The notes under the pieces were generated by a model. It was not told the origin of the DNA. It did not search any database and saw only the letters and a program-made list of their open reading frames with translations. The position numbers and the translations under genes were made by a program. Of a stretch of 47,230 nucleotides of DNA, positions 1 through 7,473 are shown in pieces; the stretch's first letter is position 1; each line of letters begins with the position of its first letter. This stretch comes from Brumimicrobium oceani (GTDB taxonomy: Bacteria > Bacteroidota > Bacteroidia > Flavobacteriales_D > Crocinitomicaceae), in contig NZ_QFRJ01000018.1 in the NCBI RefSeq assembly GCF_003143775.1, positions 1-47,230 on the forward strand. Direction: 5' to 3'.

Positions 1-182
1 GAAAAACACGCTCAAAAAGTGAGAAATTAAATCAATAAAATAGACAATAACGCTTAGTTAAAAATTGAAATTTATATTTCTCCTTTCTTAATTGGTTAAA
101 ACTAGCTGATGAATAAAGCGGGTTAATCCTTTATTCTTATATTTCATAATTGATTTTGAACTATTCATTTTAAAAAAAAGCT

Positions 183-581
183 ATGGACGCAACACAATCC
201 AAAACCTTAGAAGGAAATTACGCTCTTGAAATTAAATCGGCCTCTGGACATACCATAATAGCAGACGAACCAGAAGACCTTGGAGGACAAAATAAAGGGA
301 TGTCACCTTATGAGTTGATCGCCGCAGCATTAGCGGCATGTACCTCTGCGACATTAGAAATGTACGCACAAAAAAAAGAATGGGATCTGAAAGGAGTAAA
401 AACCAATATCAAGGTTATTCAAGGTGATAGACCAGCAGATTTACCAAGTATTCACAGAGAAATTGAATTGGAAGGAGAACTCGATAGTAAACAAAAAGAA
501 AGACTCATGACCATTGCCAATAAATGTCCAATACACAAGCTCCTGACTGGACAAATAGAGATTAATTCAGAAATGAGATAA
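183..581 (+). CDS. OsmC family peroxiredoxin-like protein
   Basis: A 132-residue cytoplasmic protein without signal peptide. It matches the OsmC/Ohr/YhfA fold family: a glycine-rich turn followed by SPYELIAAALAAC (Cys53) on the central helix, and a second conserved cysteine in the KCPIHKLL motif (Cys115). In the family these two cysteines reduce organic hydroperoxides or handle persulfides and thiols. The CPxHK arrangement is typical of the YhfA-like subgroup rather than Ohr. The ATG at 183 is the only start giving a normal N-terminus. No Shine-Dalgarno sequence is present, as usual in this phylum. The next gene on the same strand is 247 bases downstream, separated by a dispersed repeat. SoxB-, DoxX- and DsrE-like neighbours suggest a sulfur-related role, which is inference. 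Confidence 0.88.
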   Translation: MDATQSKTLEGNYALEIKSASGHTIIADEPEDLGGQNKGMSPYELIAAALAACTSATLEMYAQKKEWDLKGVKTNIKVIQGDRPADLPSIHREIELEGELDSKQKERLMTIANKCPIHKLLTGQIEINSEMR

Positions 582-609
582 TTACTCCTAAGTGTTTGCG
601 CTGTATTTC

Positions 610-741
610 TAATGTTTAATTATTAAGGTTTAGTGTTTAACGAGAGTTGCGCTGGACTTTTTTTCATTAAACCCCAATTTCAACGCAGTTGAAATTCAAT
701 CCCTTGGGCGTTAAACATTAATAATTAAACCTTAATCATTA
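610..741. repeat. Dispersed TTAAACATTAA element, copy 1
   Basis: Between osmC-like and the next gene lies a 132-bp element bounded by imperfectly inverted 33-base arms (610-642 and 709-741), both built from the words GTTTAA, TTAATnATTAA and CGTTAAACA. Inside is a perfect 9-bp inverted repeat, AATTTCAAC (676-684) gca GTTGAAATT (688-696). Related sequences occur at about 27374-27758, 37600-37740, 38108-38155 and 45404-45435, all in gene-free DNA at 3' ends of genes. No coding capacity. It resembles REP or MITE-type dispersed repeats. Function is unknown. Confidence 0.6.
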
Positions 742-779
742 AAAAAAAATCCAGTTAAAATAGGTTAAATACTCTTTAC

Positions 780-829
780 TGTGACTTTTGTCACCTAATT
801 CCGAGAAGAGTTACCTTATCTTTGAATCG
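780..829 (+). promoter_or_regulatory. CRP-type operator plus -7 box
   Basis: TGTGACTTTTGTCACC (780-795) matches the CRP/FNR-family consensus TGTGA-N6-TCACA at nine of ten positions and contains the perfect inverted repeat GTGAC-TTTT-GTCAC. The Bacteroidota -7 box TATCTTTG lies at 817-824. If transcription starts at 829, the operator centre (787.5) falls at -41.5, the classical class II activator position. The GTG start codon of the next gene is at 829, so the mRNA would be leaderless. A second site with the same spacing precedes the sterol desaturase gene. Confidence 0.7.
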
Positions 830-1230
830 TGAATCAAAAAAAGAGAGAAAATAATATTTTGTTGTATTTTCAAGTATTGGCCTTCGGGCTGATACTTGTT
901 TTTTCGCCTTGTTCTGTGCGGAATTCAATTCAAGACTCTCTTGGTGTAGCACAAACTGATGTTACCAATAAAAGCAAAACCACCAATAATTTGGAGGAGC
1001 TTTGTGCTTCTTTAAATGTAGATAATGCCGGAGATCATATTTCTGAAATTATCAATACAACTCCAGATCTACCTACTTTTGGAGCATTTAGAGAATTTGA
1101 TTTTCAAAAAGAGTGGATAATCAATGAAGATATTTCATTAAGTGATTATGAATCACCTTCTACCGTAAAAGACAAAACCCCTTTATATCTTTTACATCAA
1201 CAATTTAGAGTCTACCTGCAAGAGGCTTAA
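829..1230 (+). CDS. Unrecognised membrane-anchored or exported protein
   Basis: A 133-residue protein that I cannot assign to a family. Residues 11-28 are hydrophobic and end in SPCSVRN, which could be a membrane anchor or a poor lipoprotein signal. The rest is polar and Ser/Asn/Asp-rich, ending in a short helical segment LYLLHQQFRVYLQEA. The start is GTG at 829, directly 5 bases after a TAnnTTTG box, so a leaderless start is plausible. It is the first gene under the CRP-type site at 780-795, and the SoxB-like lipoprotein gene follows 153 bases after its stop codon on the same strand. Existence as a gene is supported by the promoter and the sensible N-terminus. Function is unknown. Confidence 0.6.
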   Translation: MNQKKRENNILLYFQVLAFGLILVFSPCSVRNSIQDSLGVAQTDVTNKSKTTNNLEELCASLNVDNAGDHISEIINTTPDLPTFGAFREFDFQKEWIINEDISLSDYESPSTVKDKTPLYLLHQQFRVYLQEA

Positions 1231-1383
1231 AATTATAAAATTGCATCAGCTTTTTTATACCGTTTGAGGAACGCATTTCCCTCACAAAAATCAAAAATTA
1301 TTTTAGAGCAAGCTAGCTCATCATCATTATTTATTGGAGTCAATCAACAGGTTTGGTTTGCCTCAAATATTAAATTTTATCAA

Positions 1384-3033
1384 ATGAAAAAAATACTTTC
1401 TATCCTCGTTGCAGGTAGTTTCTTAACTGCATGTGGATCAAACACGGATACAGAAAACAAAAGCATGGAATCAAATATCATTTCAGATAACAGTGGCGAT
1501 ACCATAACAATTCTTCAAACAGCAGATATTCATGGTCAAATAGAAGTGCACGACGAACTCTTCTGGGAAAATGAAGAAATCAGCTTTAGAAGATTGGGTG
1601 GAATGGCCAATATGAAAACACTTTTCAACTCCGAACGTGCTAAAAATCCAGAAGGAACAATAATTCTCGATGGTGGAGATCTGATTCAAGGTGGAGCAGT
1701 AGCAGCACTTTCGGAAGGTACCGCATTTTCTGGAATCGTAAAAGCAATGGAATATGATTTCTTAATCCCTGGAAACTGGGAGGTGGTTTACGGAAAAGAA
1801 AAGATGATTAATGTTCTTAAAGGATATGAAACACCAGTTATCGCAGCAAATATGTATGATGACAAAACAGAAGAATATATTTTCCCGCCTTATTTCATTA
1901 AAGAATTGAAAGGTGTTAAACTTGGGTTTATTTCTTATAATGATCCAGATATTCCTGTGCGCCAAAATCCTTCATTTAGTAAAGGAATCCGTTTCGATAA
2001 AGTGCATGATAATTTAGCCGCATTAGTCAACAAGTTAAAAGACGAAAAAGAGGTTGATATTCTGTTTTTAGTTACGCACATCGGAATTTCAAAGCAATTT
2101 GACTTATCGAACGACCCAACTTTAAGTAAAGTAGATTACATTTTAGGAAACGATACACACGAAAGAATTCGTGAACCACTTCAAGGAGAATTTTCTAGAG
2201 TTACAGAACCTGGAGCATTCGCATCATTCGTTGGGAAAATGCAATTGGTGTTCAAAGACGGTAAAATCACTTATGAGGGATATGAATTAATGGAAGTTGA
2301 TCCTGAAATTTATGCGCCAGACGAAAAAGTAGCTGCAGTAATTAAGGAAGAGGTGGCTCCGTATAAAGATAAAATTAGCCGAGTTTTAGGATATACTTCT
2401 ACACCTTTATACAGATATTTCGTAGTTGAAAATCCGATGGATAACTTTATTACAGATGCTTCAAGGTGGAAAACAGGAGCAGATATCTCAATTTCGAATG
2501 GATTTCGTTTTAGTCCACCACTTGTTCCTGGAAAAGACGGAAAAGCAGCAATCACCTACGAATATTTGTGGAATATGCTTCCTGTAAACGAGTACGTGAA
2601 AACAGGAAAAGCAACTGGTCAACAAATTCACGATTGGATGGAGAAAGAAATTCATAACGTTTTCGCAAAAGATCCAAAAGAACGTTTTGGAGGATGGTTG
2701 GTTCGTTTCTCAGGAATGACTTTGGAGTTTGATTCAAGTAAACCAAAAGGCGAACGTGTGATTAATATTACAATAGGAAATGAGCCGTTAGATTTGAAAA
2801 GAGTTTATACTGTTTCTGCTTGTCGTCGTGAGGGAGAACCAGATCACATGTTGTGTAGAATGCCAAATTTAACAGAAACCGAAGTGAAGGAATACACCGT
2901 TCACGAAGTGTTGGAGGAATACTTGAAGGAAAAAGGAACAATTTCACCTGTGAGAGATGGCCGTGCAAAAGCAGTAGATTTAGGTGATAATGTTTTGTCG
3001 CAATTGCCAGGAACAGATTATCATTTCCATTAA
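1384..3033 (+). CDS. SoxB-like metallophosphatase/5'-nucleotidase lipoprotein
   Basis: The ATG at 1384 gives a 549-residue protein with a lipoprotein signal (LTAC lipobox, Cys17); an in-frame TTG 40 codons upstream would bury this signal, so I reject it. The N-terminal calcineurin-like phosphoesterase domain shows TADIHGQ, LDGGDLIQGG, PGNWEVVYG, LVTHIG and GNDTH. The usual NHE is NWE, as in the thiosulfohydrolase SoxB. The C-terminal 5'-nucleotidase domain has NPMDNFITDA, SNGFRF and a cysteine pair in SACRREGEPDHMLCR. Expected location is the outer leaflet or periplasm, with a dimetal-dependent hydrolysis of a nucleotide or sulfur ester. DoxX-like, DsrE-like and OsmC-like neighbours favour a sulfur function, but soxA, soxX, soxY and soxZ are absent here, so a plain nucleotidase remains possible. 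Confidence 0.85.
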   Translation: MKKILSILVAGSFLTACGSNTDTENKSMESNIISDNSGDTITILQTADIHGQIEVHDELFWENEEISFRRLGGMANMKTLFNSERAKNPEGTIILDGGDLIQGGAVAALSEGTAFSGIVKAMEYDFLIPGNWEVVYGKEKMINVLKGYETPVIAANMYDDKTEEYIFPPYFIKELKGVKLGFISYNDPDIPVRQNPSFSKGIRFDKVHDNLAALVNKLKDEKEVDILFLVTHIGISKQFDLSNDPTLSKVDYILGNDTHERIREPLQGEFSRVTEPGAFASFVGKMQLVFKDGKITYEGYELMEVDPEIYAPDEKVAAVIKEEVAPYKDKISRVLGYTSTPLYRYFVVENPMDNFITDASRWKTGADISISNGFRFSPPLVPGKDGKAAITYEYLWNMLPVNEYVKTGKATGQQIHDWMEKEIHNVFAKDPKERFGGWLVRFSGMTLEFDSSKPKGERVINITIGNEPLDLKRVYTVSACRREGEPDHMLCRMPNLTETEVKEYTVHEVLEEYLKEKGTISPVRDGRAKAVDLGDNVLSQLPGTDYHFH

Positions 3034-3156
3034 TTAATTACGAATTACAAATTATCAATTACGAATTGTGTACTTCCCTAAATAGGGTTGGCCGTTTTGG
3101 TTAATATTCTTAATTTATTCACTTCCTCGGAAAGAAATAGAATTAAAGCGCCTCCC

Positions 3157-3174
3157 TCCCGATTATAATCGGGA
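3157..3174. repeat. 18-bp perfect palindrome
   Basis: TCCCGATTATAATCGGGA is a perfect palindrome. It is extended by three further G-C pairs after one mismatch on each side. It lies 41 bases before the doxX-like ATG, in the leader between the soxB-like and doxX-like genes. There is no T-run, so it is not a simple terminator. It could be a leader hairpin or an operator. Confidence 0.5.
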
Positions 3175-3214
3175 AGGGTGATAAATGGGGAGGATTTTTT
3201 TAAATAATAATATC

Positions 3215-3613
3215 ATGAATTCAACATTCGAAGTAAAAAGGTCATCAGTGGTTATTTTGCGAATGATGTTAAGCGGAATTTTTATCGTGGCGAGTTTAAA
3301 CCATTTATTTAATTTGGAGAAAACCGTTTCACGAATAGAACAAGCTAATTTTGGAGCGATCGGTCAACTTTTGGGTACACCAGAAGTGGCCGTAATCGCC
3401 TCTGGAATCTTAATGCTCATCGCAGGAATAGCGCTTTTGATTGGGTTTAAGACCAAGTGGGCGGCAATTTTGCTTCTTTTGGTTTTGATTCCAATTACAT
3501 TAACCATTCAAGTAGGACAAGTTCAAACCATGGGACCACTATTTAAAAATATCGGTTTGGCTGGTGGACTTTTGTTCTTCGCTATGAATGACATTCAATT
3601 CCGAAAAACATAG
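3215..3613 (+). CDS. DoxX family membrane protein
   Basis: A 132-residue four-helix membrane protein of the DoxX family. Hydrophobic segments lie at about residues 11-28 (VVILRMMLSGIFIVASLNHLF), 53-75 (VAVIASGILMLIAGIALLIGF), 79-95 and 108-126. The asparagine-histidine pair after helix 1 (SLNHLFN) and the later small-residue helices are typical of the family. Family members include subunits of thiosulfate:quinone oxidoreductase and partners in thiol or oxidative-stress complexes. The ATG at 3215 is preferred. The ATG at 3185 would add ten residues and overlaps the hairpin region. It follows the SoxB-like gene by 181 bases on the same strand. Confidence 0.8.
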   Translation: MNSTFEVKRSSVVILRMMLSGIFIVASLNHLFNLEKTVSRIEQANFGAIGQLLGTPEVAVIASGILMLIAGIALLIGFKTKWAAILLLLVLIPITLTIQVGQVQTMGPLFKNIGLAGGLLFFAMNDIQFRKT

Positions 3614-3637
3614 GCGAAATTTCATAAATAAAAATTG

Positions 3638-3645
3638 TATATTTG
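3638..3645 (+). promoter_or_regulatory. -7 box of nucleotidyltransferase gene
   Basis: TATATTTG matches the Bacteroidota -7 consensus TAnnTTTG and lies 16 bases before the ATG at 3662, so the orphan nucleotidyltransferase probably has its own promoter. Confidence 0.5.
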
Positions 3646-3661
3646 AGTTAACTTTATTGCT

Positions 3662-3961
3662 ATGATTGACGCTAAAGAAATATTAAATTATTTAACCTTA
3701 AAAAAGAATAGGTTTGAAAAGGAATGCCATTTGGTGGAAATCGGCATTTTTGGTTCTATTGCTAGAGGAGAGCAAAATGAAAAATCTGATATTGACTTGA
3801 TAGTCGAATTTGAAGAGAATACTCCAGATTTATACGCTATTAAGCAACGGTTAAAAGATGAAATACAAACAATGTTCAATCGTCCTGTAGATATTTGCAG
3901 AGAGAAGTACATCAAACCAATATTCAAAAGCCAAATTCTTTCAGACGCTAAGTATGCATAA
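3662..3961 (+). CDS. MNT-type nucleotidyltransferase domain protein, orphan antitoxin-like
   Basis: A 99-residue minimal nucleotidyltransferase of the MntA/pol-beta superfamily. It carries the signature GSIARGEQNEKSDIDLIVEF (residues about 31-50), with the two metal-binding aspartates in DID and a later aspartate in RPVDI. In two-component HEPN-MNT toxin-antitoxin modules such proteins AMPylate the HEPN RNase. Here no HEPN gene follows. Only an 11-codon ORF starting at 3956 overlaps the stop codon, then the DsrE-like gene begins. It therefore looks like an orphan or a remnant module inserted between the doxX-like and dsrE-like genes. Whether it still has an activity is unknown. Confidence 0.8.
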   Translation: MIDAKEILNYLTLKKNRFEKECHLVEIGIFGSIARGEQNEKSDIDLIVEFEENTPDLYAIKQRLKDEIQTMFNRPVDICREKYIKPIFKSQILSDAKYA

Positions 3962-4016
3962 CTATTCAAAGCATCAAGTACTTTGAATAAATAATCAAAT
4001 TATAAAAACAGAAAAA

Positions 4017-4445
4017 ATGAAAAATATAATAACAATAATTACACTCGCGCTTGTATTTGTTTTCGCACAAACAGCAGTTGCCCAAAACCTAGACAGCATA
4101 GATACAAACAAGAAAAACTATATTGTATTAACCAAAAAAGTGGGCCAACTGAAACCAATTTCACTTGCTGCAGACGAAATGAAGAAAGAAGACGGAGCAG
4201 ATTTCGGTGAATTCCATGTTGTGTTTTGTGGAAAAAACATTGATGATTTAACAGACAAAAAACGCATGGTAAAACATTTAGAAAGACTCAATAAAAGCGG
4301 AGTGAAACTTATCGCATGTGGCTTTTCATTGAAGAAATTCGATGTCAATCCAGAGAAATTACCAGAAGGAATCGAGATCGTAGATAACGGAATCGCCTAT
4401 GGTTTGAAATTGAAGAAAAAGGGCTTTTATGGGATGGAACTGTAG
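4017..4445 (+). CDS. Exported DsrE-like sulfur-relay family protein
   Basis: A 142-residue protein with a clear Sec signal peptide (MKNIITIITLALVFVFAQTAVAQ, cleavage near residue 22). The mature part fits the DsrE/DsrF-like fold: a first strand IVLTKKVGQL, a strand-turn VVFCGKNIDDL with one cysteine, and GVKLIACGFSLKKFDV with the second cysteine, followed by EIVDNGIAYGLKLKKKGFYGMEL. In the family, the cysteine after the ACG-type strand carries sulfur in persulfide form. Periplasmic DsrE-like proteins are common in Bacteroidota next to sox-like genes. Together with the SoxB-, DoxX- and OsmC-like genes, this supports a sulfur-handling cluster. The substrate is unknown. Confidence 0.75.
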   Translation: MKNIITIITLALVFVFAQTAVAQNLDSIDTNKKNYIVLTKKVGQLKPISLAADEMKKEDGADFGEFHVVFCGKNIDDLTDKKRMVKHLERLNKSGVKLIACGFSLKKFDVNPEKLPEGIEIVDNGIAYGLKLKKKGFYGMEL

Positions 4446-4776
4446 AGCCTAAAGGGCTTTCCTTGTTAAATTCCAGTTTCTCTTTAAGATGGTATTTACT
4501 GTTTTTAGGAGGAACTGGATTTTTTGTTTTTGGGGCTGCCACTGAAAATTCTTGACAACAAATTGATCAAGAAGATCAGGGTCGGGTCATCAGCTATATC
4601 TCTGACAAAAATGTCAGAGGATGCCGCTACTACCCCTCATCCGAAACGAGGCTTCGACTATTCATTAATAGGTCTTATTCAATCCGTAATTACCCTCGCT
4701 ACTGCGAGATTTCATCTTATGGTTGTAAGAATCCCATTTCATTTCTTATTTTTGAAATTCCACATTTTATAAACCA
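4446..4776. other. Gene-free region upstream of glycosyltransferase
   Basis: These 331 bases hold no convincing gene. There is a short GC hairpin after the dsrE-like stop (AGCC-TAAAG-GGCT). There is a perfect inverted repeat TCTGACA-AAAA-TGTCAGA at 4601-4618. A segment around 4700-4730 (GCTACTGCGAGATT...CATCT) matches a segment after the glycosyltransferase gene at about 6119-6148. A -7 box TATTTTTG at 4747-4754 precedes the glycosyltransferase start by 22 bases. An 82-codon reading frame at 4524-4772 is rejected. Confidence 0.5.
4747..4754 (+). promoter_or_regulatory. -7 box of glycosyltransferase gene
   Basis: TATTTTTG matches TAnnTTTG. The ATG follows 22 bases after the box, giving a leader of roughly 16 bases. 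Confidence 0.5.
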
Positions 4777-6072
4777 ATGAACTCAACAAAGAAAGTACTC
4801 GTTATCGCATACTATTGGCCGCCAAGCGGAGGAGCAGGAGTACAGCGTTGGTTAAAACTTACCAAATATTTAGCGAGACTTGGACACGAAGTACATGTTA
4901 TATCAGTTGATCCTGAGAAAGCAAGTTATTTTAATTTAGATGAAAGTCTGAAAAACGATATCCATCCAAATGTAAAAGTACATTTATCCGATTCATTCGA
5001 GCCTATAAATATATACAGTCGAATGGTGGGGAAAAAAAATGTGCCTACTGCCGGATACTCTAATGTAGACGAGCAGCATTGGAAACAGAAATTGGTAAGC
5101 GGAATTAGGAGCAATATTTTTATCCCAGATCCTAGAATTGGATGGAGAAATCATGCCTACAAAAAAGCAATGGAAATAATCGCAAGCGAAAATATTCAGA
5201 ATGTGATTACTACTTCGCCACCACATTCTACTCAGTTAATTGGACTAAAACTCAAACGAAAACTAAAAGATAAAATTAAGTGGATAGTCGATTTTAGAGA
5301 TCCTTGGACGGATATTTATTACTATCCATTATTACAACATTCTAAGATTTCTCATCGTCTAAATTTAAAATTAGAACGTCAAGTGGTAGAGGAGTCTGAC
5401 AGAATAATTACTGTTGGCGAAGGATTTAAAGCTTCTTTTTTATCGAAAACAAATAATGTAAAATCAGATAAATTCGAAATTATTTCAAATGCCTTCGATC
5501 CAGATGATTTTAAAATGAAAGATGAGGTTCACCCAGATAAAGATGTTTTCTTGGCTTCTTACATAGGAACAGTATCTGACAAATATGAACCAGACGTGTT
5601 TTTCGAAGCACTAGGACAACTTGCCAAAGATTTTCCAGATGCACCAATTCAATTTAAAGCAACTGGGGTTGTGTCGGAAAGATTACAAGAATTAATTGTC
5701 GATAATTTAGGCGATAAAGCATCATTTCATGCTCCAGTTCCCCACGAACAAGCGGTACACGCCATGCTAAAATCTCGTGTGCTTTTGTTAATTACTCCAG
5801 GAATTGAAGGAACCATTCCCGGAAAAACATTTGAGTACTTAGCTTCAGGACGAAGAATTGTAAGCATAGGAAAAGGAGACAGCGCAAAAGCAATTATTCA
5901 ATGCAATGCTGGGGCAGCATTCGAACGCTCCGAAAAACAAGCGGTTTACGATTATTTGAAATCAGCTTTATTAGATTTTCAAAACAATATTCCTTTCGAA
6001 ACGAATTACGAGGAACTCAAAAAAATGTCTTGGAATTACAAAGCAGCTCAGGTTGCTGAACTGCTTCGATAA
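4777..6072 (+). CDS. Glycosyltransferase family 4-like protein
   Basis: A 431-residue soluble GT-B type glycosyltransferase. The N-terminal donor-independent domain begins with VLVIAYYWPPSGGAGVQRWLKLTKYLARLGHEVHVI, a standard GT4-like start with the GGAGVQR loop. It continues with TTSPPHSTQLIGLKLKRK and WIVDFRDPWTD. The C-terminal domain starts near SNAFDPDDF and contains ASYIGTVSDKYEPDVFFEAL and ITPGIEGTIPGKTFEYLASGRRIVSIG, the E-x7-E-like nucleotide-sugar region. It probably transfers a sugar from a nucleotide donor to a surface glycan or lipid carrier. The gene stands alone with its own promoter, and neighbouring genes give no pathway. Short related repeats lie on both sides. Confidence 0.85.
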   Translation: MNSTKKVLVIAYYWPPSGGAGVQRWLKLTKYLARLGHEVHVISVDPEKASYFNLDESLKNDIHPNVKVHLSDSFEPINIYSRMVGKKNVPTAGYSNVDEQHWKQKLVSGIRSNIFIPDPRIGWRNHAYKKAMEIIASENIQNVITTSPPHSTQLIGLKLKRKLKDKIKWIVDFRDPWTDIYYYPLLQHSKISHRLNLKLERQVVEESDRIITVGEGFKASFLSKTNNVKSDKFEIISNAFDPDDFKMKDEVHPDKDVFLASYIGTVSDKYEPDVFFEALGQLAKDFPDAPIQFKATGVVSERLQELIVDNLGDKASFHAPVPHEQAVHAMLKSRVLLLITPGIEGTIPGKTFEYLASGRRIVSIGKGDSAKAIIQCNAGAAFERSEKQAVYDYLKSALLDFQNNIPFETNYEELKKMSWNYKAAQVAELLR

Positions 6073-6083
6073 CTTTAATATTT

Positions 6084-6148
6084 CGCTGCCGCGAGCTTGC
6101 GCTGCTGCGAGGTTGATGGCTGCTGCGAGATTACATCTCGTAGCATGG
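6084..6148. repeat. GCTGCTGCGAG repeats and hairpin
   Basis: Between the converging glycosyltransferase and tolC-like genes, the word GCTGC(T/C)GCGAG occurs three times. The last copy forms a hairpin, GCTGCGAGAT (6122-6131) TAC ATCTCGTAGC (6135-6144), with one G-U pair. It may act as a boundary or termination hairpin. There is no T-run on the plus strand. The block matches a sequence at about 4700-4730 on the other side of the glycosyltransferase gene. Confidence 0.5.
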
Positions 6149-6165
6149 TTTTCAAAGCTTATTTC

Positions 6166-7473
6166 TTAAAATAAACTTTGAAAACCACCACTCAACAAAG
6201 AAATATTTAACCTTGCGGTTTGGTATTCAATTTGAGATTGCAACAATCTTCCTTCTGCTTGAATGGCACTGTACTGAATTTCCCTGAGTTCTAAAGGTGT
6301 AATACTACCCGCTTTTAAAGCCGTCTCAGAAATGTCAATAATGGACTTCGTTTGTGAAATATTGCGTTGCTCAAACAATAGTTTTTCCTCCGCAAACTGC
6401 ATTACTTCGTAATAATTACGCAAATCTGCCAAAGCATTGATGGAGTCATTTTGATAAGCTAACTGAGAACGTTCTTCGTTTAATCTGCTGTTTTTTAATT
6501 CTGTTGCACGCGATAAATGATTCAAAATACTCCATTTTGCTGTAATTCCTATGCTAGGTCCGTAACTTCTATTCGAAGCCAAGAAACCAACTTCGTTTAC
6601 GGAATTTCCATAATCGTAAGCAGCATAAAAGCTCAATTGCGGATAAAATCTACTTTGTGCTTCTTTCGTTGATAATTCAGAAATGGCAATATTCGATTTT
6701 GCCTGCATGATAGAAGTGTTTTGCTCCATAAATTGACTTGCAATTGCATTCCATTCTTGCTTTTTCTCTTGCGCACCTAAATCTCCTTCAACGATTATCT
6801 CCTCCGTAACAGGAAGCTGCAAAACTTTACTTAAATCAGCTTTTACTTGTGCCTGAGATTGCTGATTCGCTATGTATGCCGCGCTATCAGCGGTTAAATC
6901 TAACTCAGCTTGCATTAACTGAATTCTATTTGCAGCACCACTGTTGAACCGACTTTGCATATAATCTTTACGCATTTTAGACAATTCAATGGCACCAGTG
7001 TACACTTCTTCCATTTCCTGAAGTGAAAGAAGTGTGTAGTAATTCACCACCGCTTCATAGATTTTCATTTCCATTGAAGCACGTAAGTTCAACTCGCTAA
7101 AACGCTCCAACTCCTCTAGTTTTTTGTCTGTTGCAAACATTTTGAAACCATCAAAAAAGGTCCAGTTTAACATTGCTCCAGCACTGAAAGCTCTATTACT
7201 TGCATTTGTTGCCTCGTTAACATCTCCGCTGATGAATTCCTGTCGTGCAGTGCTCTGTGCTAGGTCTTGTGTTGCTTGAACATCAAGTGTTGGCAAGTAT
7301 CCTGCTGCACCAATATTGTTTTCATTCTTTGCAATTTCAGTATCAATTTTTGCAATTTGAATACCGAAATTCTGCGATAAAACACGGCTTACGACTTGTT
7401 CTAACCCCAGTTTTTCTTGCGCGATGGATAGTGAACTAAGCAATAATATGCTACTCAAAATTAGTGTTCTCAT
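6166..7473 (-). CDS. TolC family outer-membrane efflux protein (RND operon)
   Basis: A 435-residue outer-membrane factor with signal peptide MRTLILSSILLLSSLSIAQ. Two long repeats of coiled-coil helix typical of OEP (TolC) proteins follow. The N-terminal half runs through EKLGLEQVVSRVLSQNFGIQIAKID and the MRKDYMQSRFNSGAANRIQLMQAELDL helix. The C-terminal repeat includes TKSIIDISETALKAGSITPLELREIQYSAIQAEGRLLQSQIEYQTARLNISLLSG. It forms the outer-membrane channel of the tripartite efflux pump encoded just upstream. Its ATG overlaps the stop of the RND pump gene by 4 bases (ATGA), showing translational coupling. It is the last gene of a four-gene operon starting at marR. Confidence 0.93.
   Translation of the reverse strand: MRTLILSSILLLSSLSIAQEKLGLEQVVSRVLSQNFGIQIAKIDTEIAKNENNIGAAGYLPTLDVQATQDLAQSTARQEFISGDVNEATNASNRAFSAGAMLNWTFFDGFKMFATDKKLEELERFSELNLRASMEMKIYEAVVNYYTLLSLQEMEEVYTGAIELSKMRKDYMQSRFNSGAANRIQLMQAELDLTADSAAYIANQQSQAQVKADLSKVLQLPVTEEIIVEGDLGAQEKKQEWNAIASQFMEQNTSIMQAKSNIAISELSTKEAQSRFYPQLSFYAAYDYGNSVNEVGFLASNRSYGPSIGITAKWSILNHLSRATELKNSRLNEERSQLAYQNDSINALADLRNYYEVMQFAEEKLLFEQRNISQTKSIIDISETALKAGSITPLELREIQYSAIQAEGRLLQSQIEYQTARLNISLLSGGFQSLF

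Noticed and set aside
1264-1383. TTG start 40 codons before the SoxB-like ATG
   Set aside because: It would bury the lipoprotein signal that begins at 1384.
4601-4618. TCTGACA-AAAA-TGTCAGA as a terminator
   Set aside because: No T-run follows and it is far from a gene end. Left as an inverted repeat of unknown role.
4524-4772. 82-codon reading frame before the glycosyltransferase gene
   Set aside because: Odd composition, no signal or family, and it contains the -7 box of the next gene.
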